From Borreliella lanei (lineage in GTDB: Bacteria > Spirochaetota > Spirochaetia > Borreliales > Borreliaceae): a DNA stretch of 64,000 nt. The stretch spans positions 372,001 to 436,000 of the forward strand of contig NZ_JACHFC010000001.1 of the NCBI RefSeq assembly GCF_014205895.1, written 5' to 3'. Below, in pieces: positions 19,447 to 28,534 of the stretch. The position numbers and the translations under genes were made by a program. Position 1 is the stretch's first letter, and the number at the start of each line of letters is the position of its first letter. The notes under the pieces were generated by a model, which worked only from the letters and a program-made list of their open reading frames with translations, made no database searches and had not been told where the DNA came from.

Positions 19447-20133
19447 CTATATATTCAAACGTATATATTCTCTTAAGTCTTTATAATCATGAAAAATAAA
19501 ATCGATCATCCCCTTATAATTTATATTCTTTTTTGAAAAAAAAGCTGCTTTCATTGAAACATTTTTAGCACCTAAAATGTCATATTCATAAGAATTCCCT
19601 ACATACAAAATATTATTACTACTTAAATTCAAATCTTCAATAACTTTTAAAAAAGGTGCTTTATGTGGCTTTAAATATCCAGTATCTTCTGAGGAATAAA
19701 GAATATCCCAAAAACTGTCTTGAATGCCCAATAAATTTTTGACACGACCTAAAATAGGAAAGTCTGACATTACACCCAATTTTATTCCCTTAAATTTAAG
19801 CCAATAGATTAAATCTTGAACTCCAAGATATGGCTTGAGTTTTTTAAACTTATCGCTAAAAATCCGACTATAATATATTTTATTTAATAAAAAAGCACAC
19901 CGATTCTCATCAAGATTTAAATACTCAGAAAGCATTTTAACCTGAAGAGAAAAGAGTTCACTCCTATTTGAAAGTGAAAATTGATTGCTTTGTAAAATTC
20001 GTATTTTTTTCCTAATCTGTTTAAAAGCTAAAAAAAACTTAACATTGGTTAAAAATTCAAAAAACATTAGTTTATTTCTATCCGCCTCAGGATACAAGGT
20101 GCCATCTAAATCAAATACTACAGCTTTAATCAT
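19447..20133 (-). CDS. HAD-superfamily hydrolase
   Basis: The 228-residue protein has the four HAD motifs: FDLDGTLYP with nucleophile Asp8 and Asp10, VMSDFP (about 128, motif II Ser/Asp), the motif III Lys in GYLKPHKAPF (about 155-163) and VGNSYEYDILGAKN (about 177-190, motif IV). An alpha-helical cap lies at about 20-95, so it is a subfamily I phosphatase such as a phosphoglycolate- or nucleotide-phosphatase-like enzyme. The substrate cannot be told from the sequence. Its ATG overlaps the TGA of the upstream exported protein by four bases, showing tight coupling within the der operon. Confidence 0.88.
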   Translation of the reverse strand: MIKAVVFDLDGTLYPEADRNKLMFFEFLTNVKFFLAFKQIRKKIRILQSNQFSLSNRSELFSLQVKMLSEYLNLDENRCAFLLNKIYYSRIFSDKFKKLKPYLGVQDLIYWLKFKGIKLGVMSDFPILGRVKNLLGIQDSFWDILYSSEDTGYLKPHKAPFLKVIEDLNLSSNNILYVGNSYEYDILGAKNVSMKAAFFSKKNINYKGMIDFIFHDYKDLREYIRLNI

Positions 20134-21389
20134 GACGATTGATTATTTGCCTTTATAGGTATAGGCACTATTGGTAAATTTTCAGGAACCTTAACTCTAA
20201 CTAAATGAATATAAGATTTTGGATATCTTTTCTGGAGAGACTTAATTGAAGTTTCAGCATTAACCTCGTTAACAGAAACCCTGAAAATCCTATTTTCATC
20301 AAGAAATGAAAGAAATAAAACAACATGCTTATGAAGCACCATGCTTGATAAATTGTCAACACCCGTGCTAATAGATCCTAAATAAATATATCCAGGCTCA
20401 TCTAAAGCCAGACTATATAATAAAAACTCTAAATTTTCAATTTCATAACCACGATTGTCAATATAATCAAAAAACTTAATATTATTGACATCATTTTCCT
20501 TGATTTTAGATAAATTTAAATCTACATTAATATTATTTATCCTATAAGCAATATTACGAATCCAATCAAGACCAAAAAAAGGATCCTTATTAAATTCCTG
20601 ACTTCTAGTAAAACCACTGCCTCTAACACCAATATGTCTAAGCTTAAGATCATCAACTTTTAAAAGTCGTCCTGTCATTGATTTATAAATCGAATCCGCC
20701 ACCCATTTAACAAATCCTGAGCAATTAAACCCCACAGGATCTTTTTGCAACAACCCAGTTTCTATATGCACCATTTTGCCATACTCATCCATTGCACCAT
20801 CAACAACCTCAGCAATGGGAAAAGATGTAAGAGATTTTCTTAAACTAACTACCATATTAGAAATATTTTTATAAATATCAAAATATTCAGGAATAAAATA
20901 TCTAAAATCAATAACCTTGCCAATATAATTTATTATATCGGCAAGGGAAATTACCGCGATTTCTTTAATCTTAAAAGGTAATTTAACATCTTTATAAATT
21001 AAAGTATTTACTAAATAAAAATCAGCACTAGAAGAAAATTTTGCAGACTTTATTCTAATAAACGTATCCCCTCTGTTTATAAAAAATATTTTTATCTGCT
21101 CAATACCCTCTTTACCTACTTTAATCACATAAGACCCTGGGAAAATATAACCTGCATTCTTTTTTTTATTAAAAAAAGAATAATAAACATACTCAGAAGA
21201 AACTTCACTTGAAACTTCAATGTAATAATCTTCTGCAATAAAATGCTTTATTGGACTTATTTTTTTTTGAACATAGCTTGAATTAAAATATTTTGAATAT
21301 TTAGTCCTTACATCAAAATCATAAAAAAAACTATCAAGTGCAAAAAGATTTAGACTCTTAAATATTAAGAATAAAAATATATATCTCAC
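20130..21389 (-). CDS. Exported protein with possible NlpC/P60-like cysteine peptidase core
   Basis: The 419-residue protein starts MRYIFLFLIFKSLNLFALDS, a signal peptide with likely cleavage after FAL or LFA near residue 17. An N-terminal beta-rich part (about 25-145) precedes a C-terminal part with FNCSGFVKWVADS, where Cys223 followed by SGFV matches the nucleophile motif of NlpC/P60 and CHAP-like amidases. A candidate catalytic His is in LHKHVVLFLSF (His353/355), placed as the HVG-type motif of that fold. If real, it would cut peptidoglycan or peptide bonds in the periplasm. The overall similarity to the family is weak. It overlaps der by four bases and the HAD gene by four. Confidence 0.82.
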   Translation of the reverse strand: MRYIFLFLIFKSLNLFALDSFFYDFDVRTKYSKYFNSSYVQKKISPIKHFIAEDYYIEVSSEVSSEYVYYSFFNKKKNAGYIFPGSYVIKVGKEGIEQIKIFFINRGDTFIRIKSAKFSSSADFYLVNTLIYKDVKLPFKIKEIAVISLADIINYIGKVIDFRYFIPEYFDIYKNISNMVVSLRKSLTSFPIAEVVDGAMDEYGKMVHIETGLLQKDPVGFNCSGFVKWVADSIYKSMTGRLLKVDDLKLRHIGVRGSGFTRSQEFNKDPFFGLDWIRNIAYRINNINVDLNLSKIKENDVNNIKFFDYIDNRGYEIENLEFLLYSLALDEPGYIYLGSISTGVDNLSSMVLHKHVVLFLSFLDENRIFRVSVNEVNAETSIKSLQKRYPKSYIHLVRVKVPENLPIVPIPIKANNQSS

Positions 21390-22687
21390 TTTAAATCTCT
21401 TATTTTTTCCTTTAATTCTACTAAAATTGGAATATTTTTATATCCGATTTTACGCAAATTATTTACTAAATAATTATAGTAAGAATTTGGAAAATTCTTT
21501 ATTTTATTTGCAAAAAGAATAAACCTAACAGGATTAGTACTAACTTGTGTAATATATTTGATTTTATGAGAAATATTCAAATGATAATCTTTGATCCATA
21601 AATTTAACATTTTATTTAGATCTGGAGTACTGGTTTTAAGCTCAAGCTGATCTTTTAACTTAAAAGATTCTTTAAAAAGAGAATCTAGACCTATCTTTTT
21701 ATGAACAGAAATTCTAAATATAGGAGCAAAATTTAAAATAGGAAAAAAAAACTTTACACGGCCCTTTAAGGCTTCAAAATAACCTTTGGATTCCTCAACA
21801 AGATCCCATTTGCTAAACACAATAATAATTCCTTTCCCCCTTTTAGCAACATAATGCGCAATCTTTTTATCCTGAGAAGTTAATTCTTCTTTAACATCAA
21901 TCAATAAAAACACAATATCTACCATGTCAATTACTTTTAATGCCCTATTAACAGAATAATATTCAACAATTTCATTTACCCTTGCCCTTCGCCTTATCCC
22001 AGCTGTATCAATAATCTCAAAAACTTTCCCATTTCTAGTAAACTTAGTTTTAATAAAATCTCTAGTAGTACCAGGTTGATCCGAAACAATTGCAATTTCA
22101 TTTCCAGACAAATAATTAATAAGAGTAGATTTTCCTGAATTGGGCTTACCTATAATCCCAACCTTAATATCAGCTCCATTCTCAATATCAGCTTCACCAA
22201 CTTCTACTTTTAAAAAATCTCTAAGCTTAGTAATACCTCGGCAATGAGCTGCACTAACCATAAAATAGCGCTTGAACCCTAAATTATGAAATTCATGAGC
22301 TAAACATTCCTTATCTTTAGTATCTACTTTGTTTAAAACCAAAATTACCTTACTACTATATTTTCTCAGTCTTTCAATAATCTGATAATCTTCAAGTAAA
22401 ATTTCATTAATATCTAAAACCAATAAAATTAAATCAACTTTTTCTAAAGAGCTTAAAACCTTTTTCACAACAATTTTACTAATTTCATCTTTTAAGATCG
22501 TAAACCCACCAGTATCAATTAATTTAAAATTAAAAGAACCAACCTTACAAACCTCTTCAACTAAATCCCTAGTAACACCGTAAGCACTCTCAGTAATACT
22601 TCTTTTTATATCTAAAATCCGATTAAATAAAGCAGATTTACCAACATTTGGTCTACCAACAATAAGAACCTTTTTATAACTAAGCAA
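21386..22687 (-). CDS. der: GTPase Der (EngA), ribosome assembly
   Basis: Der has two consecutive GTPase domains and helps assemble the 50S subunit. The 433-residue protein shows both: GRPNVGKS near residue 11 with DTGG near 59 and NKVD near 119; then GKPNSGKS near 180 with DTAG near 228 and FSKWD near 293. A KH-like domain follows from about 345 to the end. The start is TTG at 22687 with AAGGGG about 8 bases upstream. It is the first gene of the run der, exported protein, HAD, coiled coil, pheS, pheT and trxB, with its own promoter at 22726-22754. It is divergent from the GerMN gene. Confidence 0.97.
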   Translation of the reverse strand: MLSYKKVLIVGRPNVGKSALFNRILDIKRSITESAYGVTRDLVEEVCKVGSFNFKLIDTGGFTILKDEISKIVVKKVLSSLEKVDLILLVLDINEILLEDYQIIERLRKYSSKVILVLNKVDTKDKECLAHEFHNLGFKRYFMVSAAHCRGITKLRDFLKVEVGEADIENGADIKVGIIGKPNSGKSTLINYLSGNEIAIVSDQPGTTRDFIKTKFTRNGKVFEIIDTAGIRRRARVNEIVEYYSVNRALKVIDMVDIVFLLIDVKEELTSQDKKIAHYVAKRGKGIIIVFSKWDLVEESKGYFEALKGRVKFFFPILNFAPIFRISVHKKIGLDSLFKESFKLKDQLELKTSTPDLNKMLNLWIKDYHLNISHKIKYITQVSTNPVRFILFANKIKNFPNSYYNYLVNNLRKIGYKNIPILVELKEKIRDLK

Positions 22688-22725
22688 AGCAAATACACCC
22701 CTTTATTTATTCCGACATTTCCATT

Positions 22726-22754
22726 ATAATAGCAAATATTAGTATTTATGCCAA
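22726..22754 (-). promoter_or_regulatory. Promoter of the der operon, extended -10 type
   Basis: On the minus strand: TTGGCA (22749-22754), a 17-base spacer ending TGC, and TATTAT (22726-22731). The TGn before the -10 box strengthens it. On the plus strand the same DNA reads TATAAT (22725-22730), which may serve the divergent GerMN gene, though its -35 is poor. Confidence 0.6.
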
Positions 22755-22764
22755 TTACACATGA

Positions 22765-23520
22765 GTGTTTATATTGAAAAGAAAAAAAAGTTCAAGCTCA
22801 ACCAAATCAGACATACTTTTAATTTTAATTGCCATTGTTTTAACAATAATTAGTGTACTATTAATAACCAAAAATTCACTTATTATGCATATTTTTAAAG
22901 AAAAAAATTACGATAACAGTTTATTCGAATCAAGTCAAACACAAGATAATAAATTAATTGAAGCTAAAAAAACCAGCAATAAAAATACAAATATAAAAAT
23001 ACTTAAAAATGAAAGTTTTTTAATCCAACCACCAGAAATAAAAAAACTTGAAGAAGAACTCAAGCAAAACCAAAGAAATAATAGCCTTAAAAACAAAAAA
23101 TTTATTAAACTTTATTTTATAAAAGTAACCCCAGAAGGTTATTTTTTAAGACAAACTGTAAAAAGAGCTATATATTACGACAAAAATATTCTTGAAGAAA
23201 CACTAAAATCTTTAATTAAAGGACCAAATGAATATGAGCTAAAAAATAATTTTTTAAGTTTAATCCCTATAAAAACCAAGCTTTTAAATTTAAGCCTAAG
23301 CGAAGGAATTGCCAAAATAAACTTATCTAAAGAATTTTATGAAAATAGTTTTGGAATTGAAGGAATAATTAATCAAATCGCTCAAATAACCCTAACATGT
23401 CTTGAAATTAAAGGAATTGATGGAATAATTTTAACAATAGAAAATAATCCAATAATACTTGAAGAATTAAACTTAAATTTCTCGGGAATATTAAATAAAA
23501 AGACTTTAAACAAATATTAA
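22765..23520 (+). CDS. Membrane-anchored GerMN-domain protein
   Basis: The 251-residue protein has a basic start (KRKKSSSSTK), one membrane segment at about residues 17-38, a charged linker (40-110) and a C-terminal GerMN domain (about 112-240). The domain is recognised from LKSLIKGPNEYE, LIPIKTKLLNLSLSEGIAKINLS and the AQITLTCLEIKGIDGIILTI pattern. GerMN is known from sporulation and lipoprotein contexts and is thought to bind in the cell envelope; its biochemical role is not settled, and this organism does not sporulate. The GTG start is tentative, with a TTG three codons later as an alternative. Its TAA interlocks with the stop codon of tlyA on the other strand. Confidence 0.8.
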   Translation: MFILKRKKSSSSTKSDILLILIAIVLTIISVLLITKNSLIMHIFKEKNYDNSLFESSQTQDNKLIEAKKTSNKNTNIKILKNESFLIQPPEIKKLEEELKQNQRNNSLKNKKFIKLYFIKVTPEGYFLRQTVKRAIYYDKNILEETLKSLIKGPNEYELKNNFLSLIPIKTKLLNLSLSEGIAKINLSKEFYENSFGIEGIINQIAQITLTCLEIKGIDGIILTIENNPIILEELNLNFSGILNKKTLNKY

Positions 23521-24308
23521 AATTCAATATTGCTAAGCAATTGCATAGAACTTGCAATATTTAAAACACTTGACTTGACAACTAAAAACATAAATTCTTG
23601 ATTACCTTTTTTACCTTTAGTTTTTAACTTTAATATACTTTTAACTTGTAATTTATTTTTATAGAATTTTTCAATTACGCTTTGCAAAATTATCTTCAAA
23701 TACTTACCATTCACAACACCATTAAAATTTTTTATATCTAAATTTAAACTTTTAAACTCAAACTGAGGCTTAATCAAAACTATAATAAAATTATCAGAAA
23801 GTTTATCTATTAAATTTATACATATACTTATTGATGATCTAAAAGAAACATCTACAACAGCAAAATTGGGAACAATCTTAAATTCTGTAACATCAAAAAT
23901 GTTAGTTCTCTCTAAAACTTTAACTCTTGGATCAATTCTCAATTTATAAGAAAGTTGATTAATGCCTACATCAATTGAATAAACAAAATTGGCACCACAC
24001 TGCAACAGACAATCAGTAAAACCACCAGTTGAAGAGCCAACATCAACGCAAATTTTATTTTTAACTTCGATCTCAAAATATTTAATAGCCTCTAAAAGCT
24101 TGTAACCTCCCCTTGATACAAATGTTTGACAAGTATTCTCTACTAAATCTATTTTACTTGTTTTGTTTATTAACATTTTAGGATTTTTTTCTTTATGAGA
24201 ATTTACATATATATTACCTTTCAGAATTAAGATCATTAATTCTTCTCGAGTTTTTTCTGGATACCTTTTACAAAGTATATTTAATAAATTATTTCTGAAT
24301 CCTTTCAA
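23517..24308 (-). CDS. tlyA: TlyA-family rRNA 2'-O-methyltransferase
   Basis: The 263-residue protein has an S4-like RNA-binding N-terminus (about 1-60) and an FtsJ/RrmJ-like methyltransferase domain from about 65. The latter shows FVSRGGYKLLEAI, the SAM loop VDVGSSTGGFTDCLLQ (about 92-107), YSIDVGINQL, the motif-IV-like AVVDVSF (about 151) and IKPQFE near 185. TlyA in other bacteria methylates 16S and 23S rRNA ribose and affects capreomycin sensitivity. Older annotations call it haemolysin A. The ATG overlaps the upstream ymdB gene by 20 bases, so it belongs to the rny-ymdB-tlyA unit. Confidence 0.9.
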   Translation of the reverse strand: MKGFRNNLLNILCKRYPEKTREELMILILKGNIYVNSHKEKNPKMLINKTSKIDLVENTCQTFVSRGGYKLLEAIKYFEIEVKNKICVDVGSSTGGFTDCLLQCGANFVYSIDVGINQLSYKLRIDPRVKVLERTNIFDVTEFKIVPNFAVVDVSFRSSISICINLIDKLSDNFIIVLIKPQFEFKSLNLDIKNFNGVVNGKYLKIILQSVIEKFYKNKLQVKSILKLKTKGKKGNQEFMFLVVKSSVLNIASSMQLLSNIEF

Positions 24309-25083
24309 TTTTTAAAGCACGGCCTGTCTTTAAATTAGAAGTAATAATAACTCCTTGTAAAATTGTATCATCTTCCACAACTTCAGCTCTTAAAGGGGTA
24401 TATTCAAGCAAACCCTTAAGAGAAATATCGGGATTAAATCCTATTACAGAATTTAATCCGCCTGTCATCCCAATATCACTAATATAAGCTGTTCCTTTTG
24501 ACAATATTCTTTCATCTTGAGTCATAACATGTGTATGAGTACCAACCACACCTGTTACAAAACCATTTAAAAAATATCCAAAACTTTCTTTTTCATAATT
24601 ACTCTCAGCATGAAAATCTACAAAAATGGTTTTAGCCTTATTACTCAGCATATTAACCAATTTTTTTGTATTATCAAAAGGATTCTTAACAATAAAATTC
24701 ATATTTAAAACCCCTTGAACATTAACAACAGCAACCTTTTCATCTCTAATAGTTAAAAAACAATAACCATGTCCATCTAACAAATCTGAAAAATTATTTG
24801 GCCTTAAGATATATGTTTGCTTATTTAGGTAATCATTTATTTTGTAATTAGAATATACATGATTACCGGTAGTAATAACATTAACACCTGATCTAAAAAG
24901 ATTATTTGCTATTTCTGGAGTTATTCCAAAACCGTTTGAAGAATTTTCTCCATTAGCAATTACCAAATCTATTCTATATTTATTCTTAATGTTTTTAAGA
25001 TTAAAAAAAACTTTTTTTAATCCACTCTCGCCTATTATATCCCCAATTATCAAGGTTTTAATAGTACTATCTTGCATATTCAA
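24289..25083 (-). CDS. ymdB: YmdB-family metallophosphoesterase
   Basis: YmdB proteins are dinuclear metal phosphodiesterases; in Bacillus the protein hydrolyses cyclic nucleotides and influences biofilm and motility choices. All family ligands are visible in the 264 residues: Asp15 (GDIIGESG), Glu46 and Asn47 (NGENSSNGFG), Asn74 and His75 (TTGNHVYS), His158 (VDFHAE), and His183 and His185 (GTHTHVMT). The gene follows rny with a 17-base overlap, the same rny-ymdB order as in Bacillus, which supports a link with RNA turnover. A second, ligand-less copy of the family lies at 45318-46139. Confidence 0.93.
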   Translation of the reverse strand: MNMQDSTIKTLIIGDIIGESGLKKVFFNLKNIKNKYRIDLVIANGENSSNGFGITPEIANNLFRSGVNVITTGNHVYSNYKINDYLNKQTYILRPNNFSDLLDGHGYCFLTIRDEKVAVVNVQGVLNMNFIVKNPFDNTKKLVNMLSNKAKTIFVDFHAESNYEKESFGYFLNGFVTGVVGTHTHVMTQDERILSKGTAYISDIGMTGGLNSVIGFNPDISLKGLLEYTPLRAEVVEDDTILQGVIITSNLKTGRALKIERIQK

Positions 25084-26599
25084 TAACTCTTGTTTCGCGA
25101 ATAATTGTAACTTTAATTTTTCCAGGATATCTCATTTCAGCTTCTATCTTCTTAGCAATGTCTCTTGCAAGTAAAATTGATTTTTCATCATTAATCAAGG
25201 CATTGTCAACAATAATTCTAACTTCACGACCAGCCTGAATAGCATAACATTTTTGAACACCTTCAAAACTATATGCAATGTCTTCAAGTCTTTTAAGTCT
25301 ATTTATATAGTTATTTAAACTTTCCCTTCTTGCTCCAGGGCGAGATGCTGAGATGGCATCTGCTATTTGAACCACAATGGCCTCAAGACTCTCAGGTTTC
25401 ACCTCATTATGATGCGCAGCAATAGCATTAACAACAATTTCACTCTCTCCGCAACTTTGAGCAAGTTCAGCACCAGTAATAGCATGCCCCTCGCTATTAT
25501 CAGAAATACTTTCCATCCCTTTCCCAATATCATGCAAAAGACATGCTCTTTTTACTACAACAGGATCTAATTTCATCTCTTTAGCTAAAATTTCTCCTAT
25601 TATAGCTGTTTCTTTAGAATGGCTTAAAACATTTTGACCATAACTACTTCTAAAATAAAGTCTTCCCAACCCCCTAATAAGTCTCTTATCAAGCCCATGT
25701 ATATTAAGGTCAAAAACTACCTTCTCACCTTCTTCTTGAATAATGCTATTTATCTCATTGGTAACATTATACACAACCTCTTCAATCCTAGCAGGATGAA
25801 TTCTACCATCTGTAACAAGCCTTTCTAAAGTCCTCTTAGCAAGCTCTTTTCTTATTGGATCAAAGCAAGATATAACAACAGCTTCAGGCGTATCATCAAT
25901 AATGATATCTGCTCCTATTAAAGTCTCAAGAGCCCTAATATTGCGCCCTTCTTTACCTATAATCCTACCTTTCATCTCATCATTAGGTAGTTCAACAGAA
26001 GCTACTGTAAACTCAGAACTTACCTCAGTAACAATACGCTGCATAGTAGATACTAAAATATCTTTTGCAACCTTATCTGCTAATAGCTGTGCTTCCTGTT
26101 CACTTTTATTGATAATAACTTGAGCATCTCTTTTAGACTCATGCTCAACTTTTTCAATTACAATTTTTCTTGCGTCTTCTCTTGTAAGACCAGAAATATT
26201 TTCCAATCTTTTAACAAGATCGGCCTCTTTCTCTCTTATTACTTTTTCTTTTTGTTCAAATTCTTTAATTTTAAAATCAACTCTAGACTGCTGTTTATCA
26301 GGAGCAGATATTCTTTTATCTAAGGTTTCTTCTCTTTGTAACAATCTTTTTTCTAGATTAACAATCTCATTTTTCCGATCTCTTATATCCCTATCTTGCT
26401 GGTTTTTTTCTTTAAGCATTTGAGATTTTGCATTAGCAATAATTTGCCTTCTTTCATTTTCTATCTCTAATTGTGATTCTACTCTTACTTTTTTCAGATT
26501 TTTTTCTAAATTTAATAAAGACAATCTACCTAAAAAAACTCTTACTAAAAATCCTAATATAAAGCCAGCAAAAATAGAAGAAAAAATAATATATATCAT
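25067..26599 (-). CDS. rny: Ribonuclease Y
   Basis: RNase Y is the membrane-bound endoribonuclease that starts mRNA decay in many bacteria lacking RNase E. The 510-residue protein has one N-terminal membrane segment (about 3-22), a long charged coiled coil (25-190), a KH domain with GRIIGKEGRNIRALE (about 211-225) and an HD domain with ACLLHDIGKG (about 350-359) and the downstream HH pair in AIAAHHNE. Length and order are normal for the family. An AGGAG site precedes the ATG by 8 bases. It begins 72 bases after rplQ, probably read through from the ribosomal operon, and its leader carries an inverted repeat. Confidence 0.97.
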   Translation of the reverse strand: MIYIIFSSIFAGFILGFLVRVFLGRLSLLNLEKNLKKVRVESQLEIENERRQIIANAKSQMLKEKNQQDRDIRDRKNEIVNLEKRLLQREETLDKRISAPDKQQSRVDFKIKEFEQKEKVIREKEADLVKRLENISGLTREDARKIVIEKVEHESKRDAQVIINKSEQEAQLLADKVAKDILVSTMQRIVTEVSSEFTVASVELPNDEMKGRIIGKEGRNIRALETLIGADIIIDDTPEAVVISCFDPIRKELAKRTLERLVTDGRIHPARIEEVVYNVTNEINSIIQEEGEKVVFDLNIHGLDKRLIRGLGRLYFRSSYGQNVLSHSKETAIIGEILAKEMKLDPVVVKRACLLHDIGKGMESISDNSEGHAITGAELAQSCGESEIVVNAIAAHHNEVKPESLEAIVVQIADAISASRPGARRESLNNYINRLKRLEDIAYSFEGVQKCYAIQAGREVRIIVDNALINDEKSILLARDIAKKIEAEMRYPGKIKVTIIRETRVIEYAR

Positions 26600-26616
26600 A
26601 TCATTTAACTCCTATC

Positions 26617-26654
26617 CTGTTTAAAAGCAATTTAAAATTTAATCTTTAAAACAG
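26617..26654 (-). promoter_or_regulatory. Inverted repeat in the rplQ-rny gap
   Basis: CTGTTTTAAAG (26644-26654, minus sense) pairs with CTTTTAAACAG (26617-26627) in 10 of 11 positions across a 16-base loop. The rny ribosome binding site comes directly after it. No T-run follows, so it is not a classical terminator. It may be an mRNA processing site or control of rny translation; that is inference. Confidence 0.4.
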
Positions 26655-26671
26655 TGCGCTCAAATTATTAA

Positions 26672-27043
26672 TTATTCAACTTTTAAAGGCTTTTCAACTA
26701 ATTCTAGGATAGCCATTTCAGCCGCATCTCCATATCTTTTTCCTAATTTAATCATCCGAGTATACCCACCACTTCTTTGTCTAAAAACAGGAGAAATTTT
26801 GGTAAACAGCTTATTTAAAATATATTTATCATGTATAAATTTTGATAATTCTCGCCTATTATGCACAGTATCAACTTTTGCCCTTGTAATCAATCTTTCA
26901 GCAAATCTTTTAACTTCGGACAATTTTGTCTTAGTAGAAGAAATTTTTTCATGCTTTAAAAAAGAAATTACCATATTTTGTAAAAGCGCTCTTCTGTGAC
27001 TAGACTTCCTACCTAATCTATTAAAACCCAATTTTGTTTTCAT
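26672..27043 (-). CDS. rplQ: Ribosomal protein L17
   Basis: L17 is a 50S protein at the exit-tunnel side. The 123 residues start [20 protein letters not shown], the family's opening, with the central [11 protein letters not shown] and the closing [13 protein letters not shown]. It is the last ribosomal gene of the alpha cluster, 21 bases after rpoA, as in most bacteria. Confidence 0.98.
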   Translation of the reverse strand: MKTKLGFNRLGRKSSHRRALLQNMVISFLKHEKISSTKTKLSEVKRFAERLITRAKVDTVHNRRELSKFIHDKYILNKLFTKISPVFRQRSGGYTRMIKLGKRYGDAAEMAILELVEKPLKVE

Positions 27044-27064
27044 GAAACAGCCTAAACTCTCCTT

Positions 27065-28099
27065 TTATTCAGATATTTTAACATTCTTACTCAATACAGA
27101 TAGAGCATCTTCTTTAGACATTCCTAAATATAATCGATAAGAACCAAGTTTCTCGATTATCTCTTCTAAACTTTTTTTTCCAAAATTTCTAGCTTTAGAA
27201 AGCTCTTCTGCGTTTTTACTAATAAGTTCCCCTAAAGTCTTAACATTTTCTTTGGCTAAACAATTTAAAGATCTGACTGACAAATTCAATTTCTCAATAC
27301 TCATATCAAGTAAGTTGGAGCTTTCTGATTTTGATTTCTCAAAAGATGTATTAACATTGTCTTCAAAATCAACAAGGGGAAACAAAAACTCTCTTACTAT
27401 TGATGCAGCCTTTTTTATTGCGTCTTTGGCAGAAATAACACCTGTAGTCCAAATTTCCATTACAAGTTTATCATAATCTGACCTTTGCCCAACCCTAGTA
27501 TCTTCTACAGAATAAGAAACTTTCTCTATAGGAGAAAATATAGAATCTAAAGCAATAACATTAACTTCTTCTAAATACTTAGAATTTTGCTCAGAAGAAA
27601 CATAACCTCTACCATAATTAATTTGAAATTCAAGATCTAAATTAACATCATGTGACAAAGTAGCTATAACTAAATCTTTATTAAAAACCTCAACTCCATC
27701 TCTTTCAAAATGAGAAGCTTTCAAAACATTGGTATCTTTGCCGCTAACACTAAAGCTTATTGTCTTTCTTTGCTCTCCTTCTCCAAGTTTCAAATGGATA
27801 TTTTTAATATTAGCAATAACCTCAAGAGTATCTTCAGAAACTCCAGGAATCAAATCAAATTCACTTGAAACAACCTTTGATGAAGAGTCTTTATTGTTAG
27901 ACTGAACTCTCATAGCAGTAATCGCATACCCTTCAATAGAAGAAAGCAACACACGCCTTAAAGTATTACCTATAGTAATCCCAAAGCCTCTTTCAAAAGG
28001 ATATATCGTAAATTTACCATAAGACCCATCACCTTGGCTTTTTAAAAATTCAATTTTTTCAGGTATAGTGAAATCTTTTAAAAATTTTTCCATAGGCAT
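27065..28099 (-). CDS. rpoA: RNA polymerase alpha subunit
   Basis: RpoA nucleates RNA polymerase assembly and contacts upstream promoter DNA and activators. The protein has the N-terminal dimer domain (FAPFERGFG-like YPFERGFGITIGNTLRRVLL near 38-57), a linker near 235-260 and the C-terminal domain with two helix-hairpin-helix motifs (LNCLAKENVKTLGELI and ARNFGKKSLEEI). Two ATG codons occur close together; the second, at 28097-28099, is preferred because AAGGAG is only 2 bases from the first. This gives 344 residues. It sits between rpsK and rplQ, the standard order. Confidence 0.98.
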   Translation of the reverse strand: MPMEKFLKDFTIPEKIEFLKSQGDGSYGKFTIYPFERGFGITIGNTLRRVLLSSIEGYAITAMRVQSNNKDSSSKVVSSEFDLIPGVSEDTLEVIANIKNIHLKLGEGEQRKTISFSVSGKDTNVLKASHFERDGVEVFNKDLVIATLSHDVNLDLEFQINYGRGYVSSEQNSKYLEEVNVIALDSIFSPIEKVSYSVEDTRVGQRSDYDKLVMEIWTTGVISAKDAIKKAASIVREFLFPLVDFEDNVNTSFEKSKSESSNLLDMSIEKLNLSVRSLNCLAKENVKTLGELISKNAEELSKARNFGKKSLEEIIEKLGSYRLYLGMSKEDALSVLSKNVKISE

Positions 28100-28114
28100 C
28101 ATAACTCCTTCTAG

Positions 28115-28507
28115 CTAAACTCGTCTGGTTTTTTTCGGTCTGCATCCATTATGAGGAATAGGAGTAATATCTGAAATTGATTTTACAGTCATACCAATCG
28201 AACCAATAGCTCTTATTGCAGACTCTCTGCCAATACCTGGCCCTTTTATATATACATGAACATAATTAATTCCAAAATCTCTCACTTTATTTAAAGCAGA
28301 CTCCGCTGTTATTTGAGCAGCATACGGGGTCGACTTTTTAGCACCTTTAAAACCCATCCCACCAGCACTTGCCCAAGCTAAAGCATTCCCCTTTATATCA
28401 GATACAGTAACTATGGTATTATTAAAAGTAGCTTGTATATAAACGTTTCCTTCTCCGATATTTCTTTTAATTTTTTTTTTACTATTAGTTGATAATTTTG
28501 CGCTCAA
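28115..28507 (-). CDS. rpsK: Ribosomal protein S11
   Basis: S11 forms part of the 30S platform near the mRNA exit. The product has the family core [38 protein letters not shown] and the C-terminal [17 protein letters not shown]. The frame is open to a TTG at 28519, but GGAGG lies inside that extension and 5 bases before a TTG at 28507, so I place the start there, giving 130 residues, close to the normal length. Confidence 0.96.
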
Positions 28508-28534
28508 CTTGCCCTCCAAATCTTAAAAACTATT

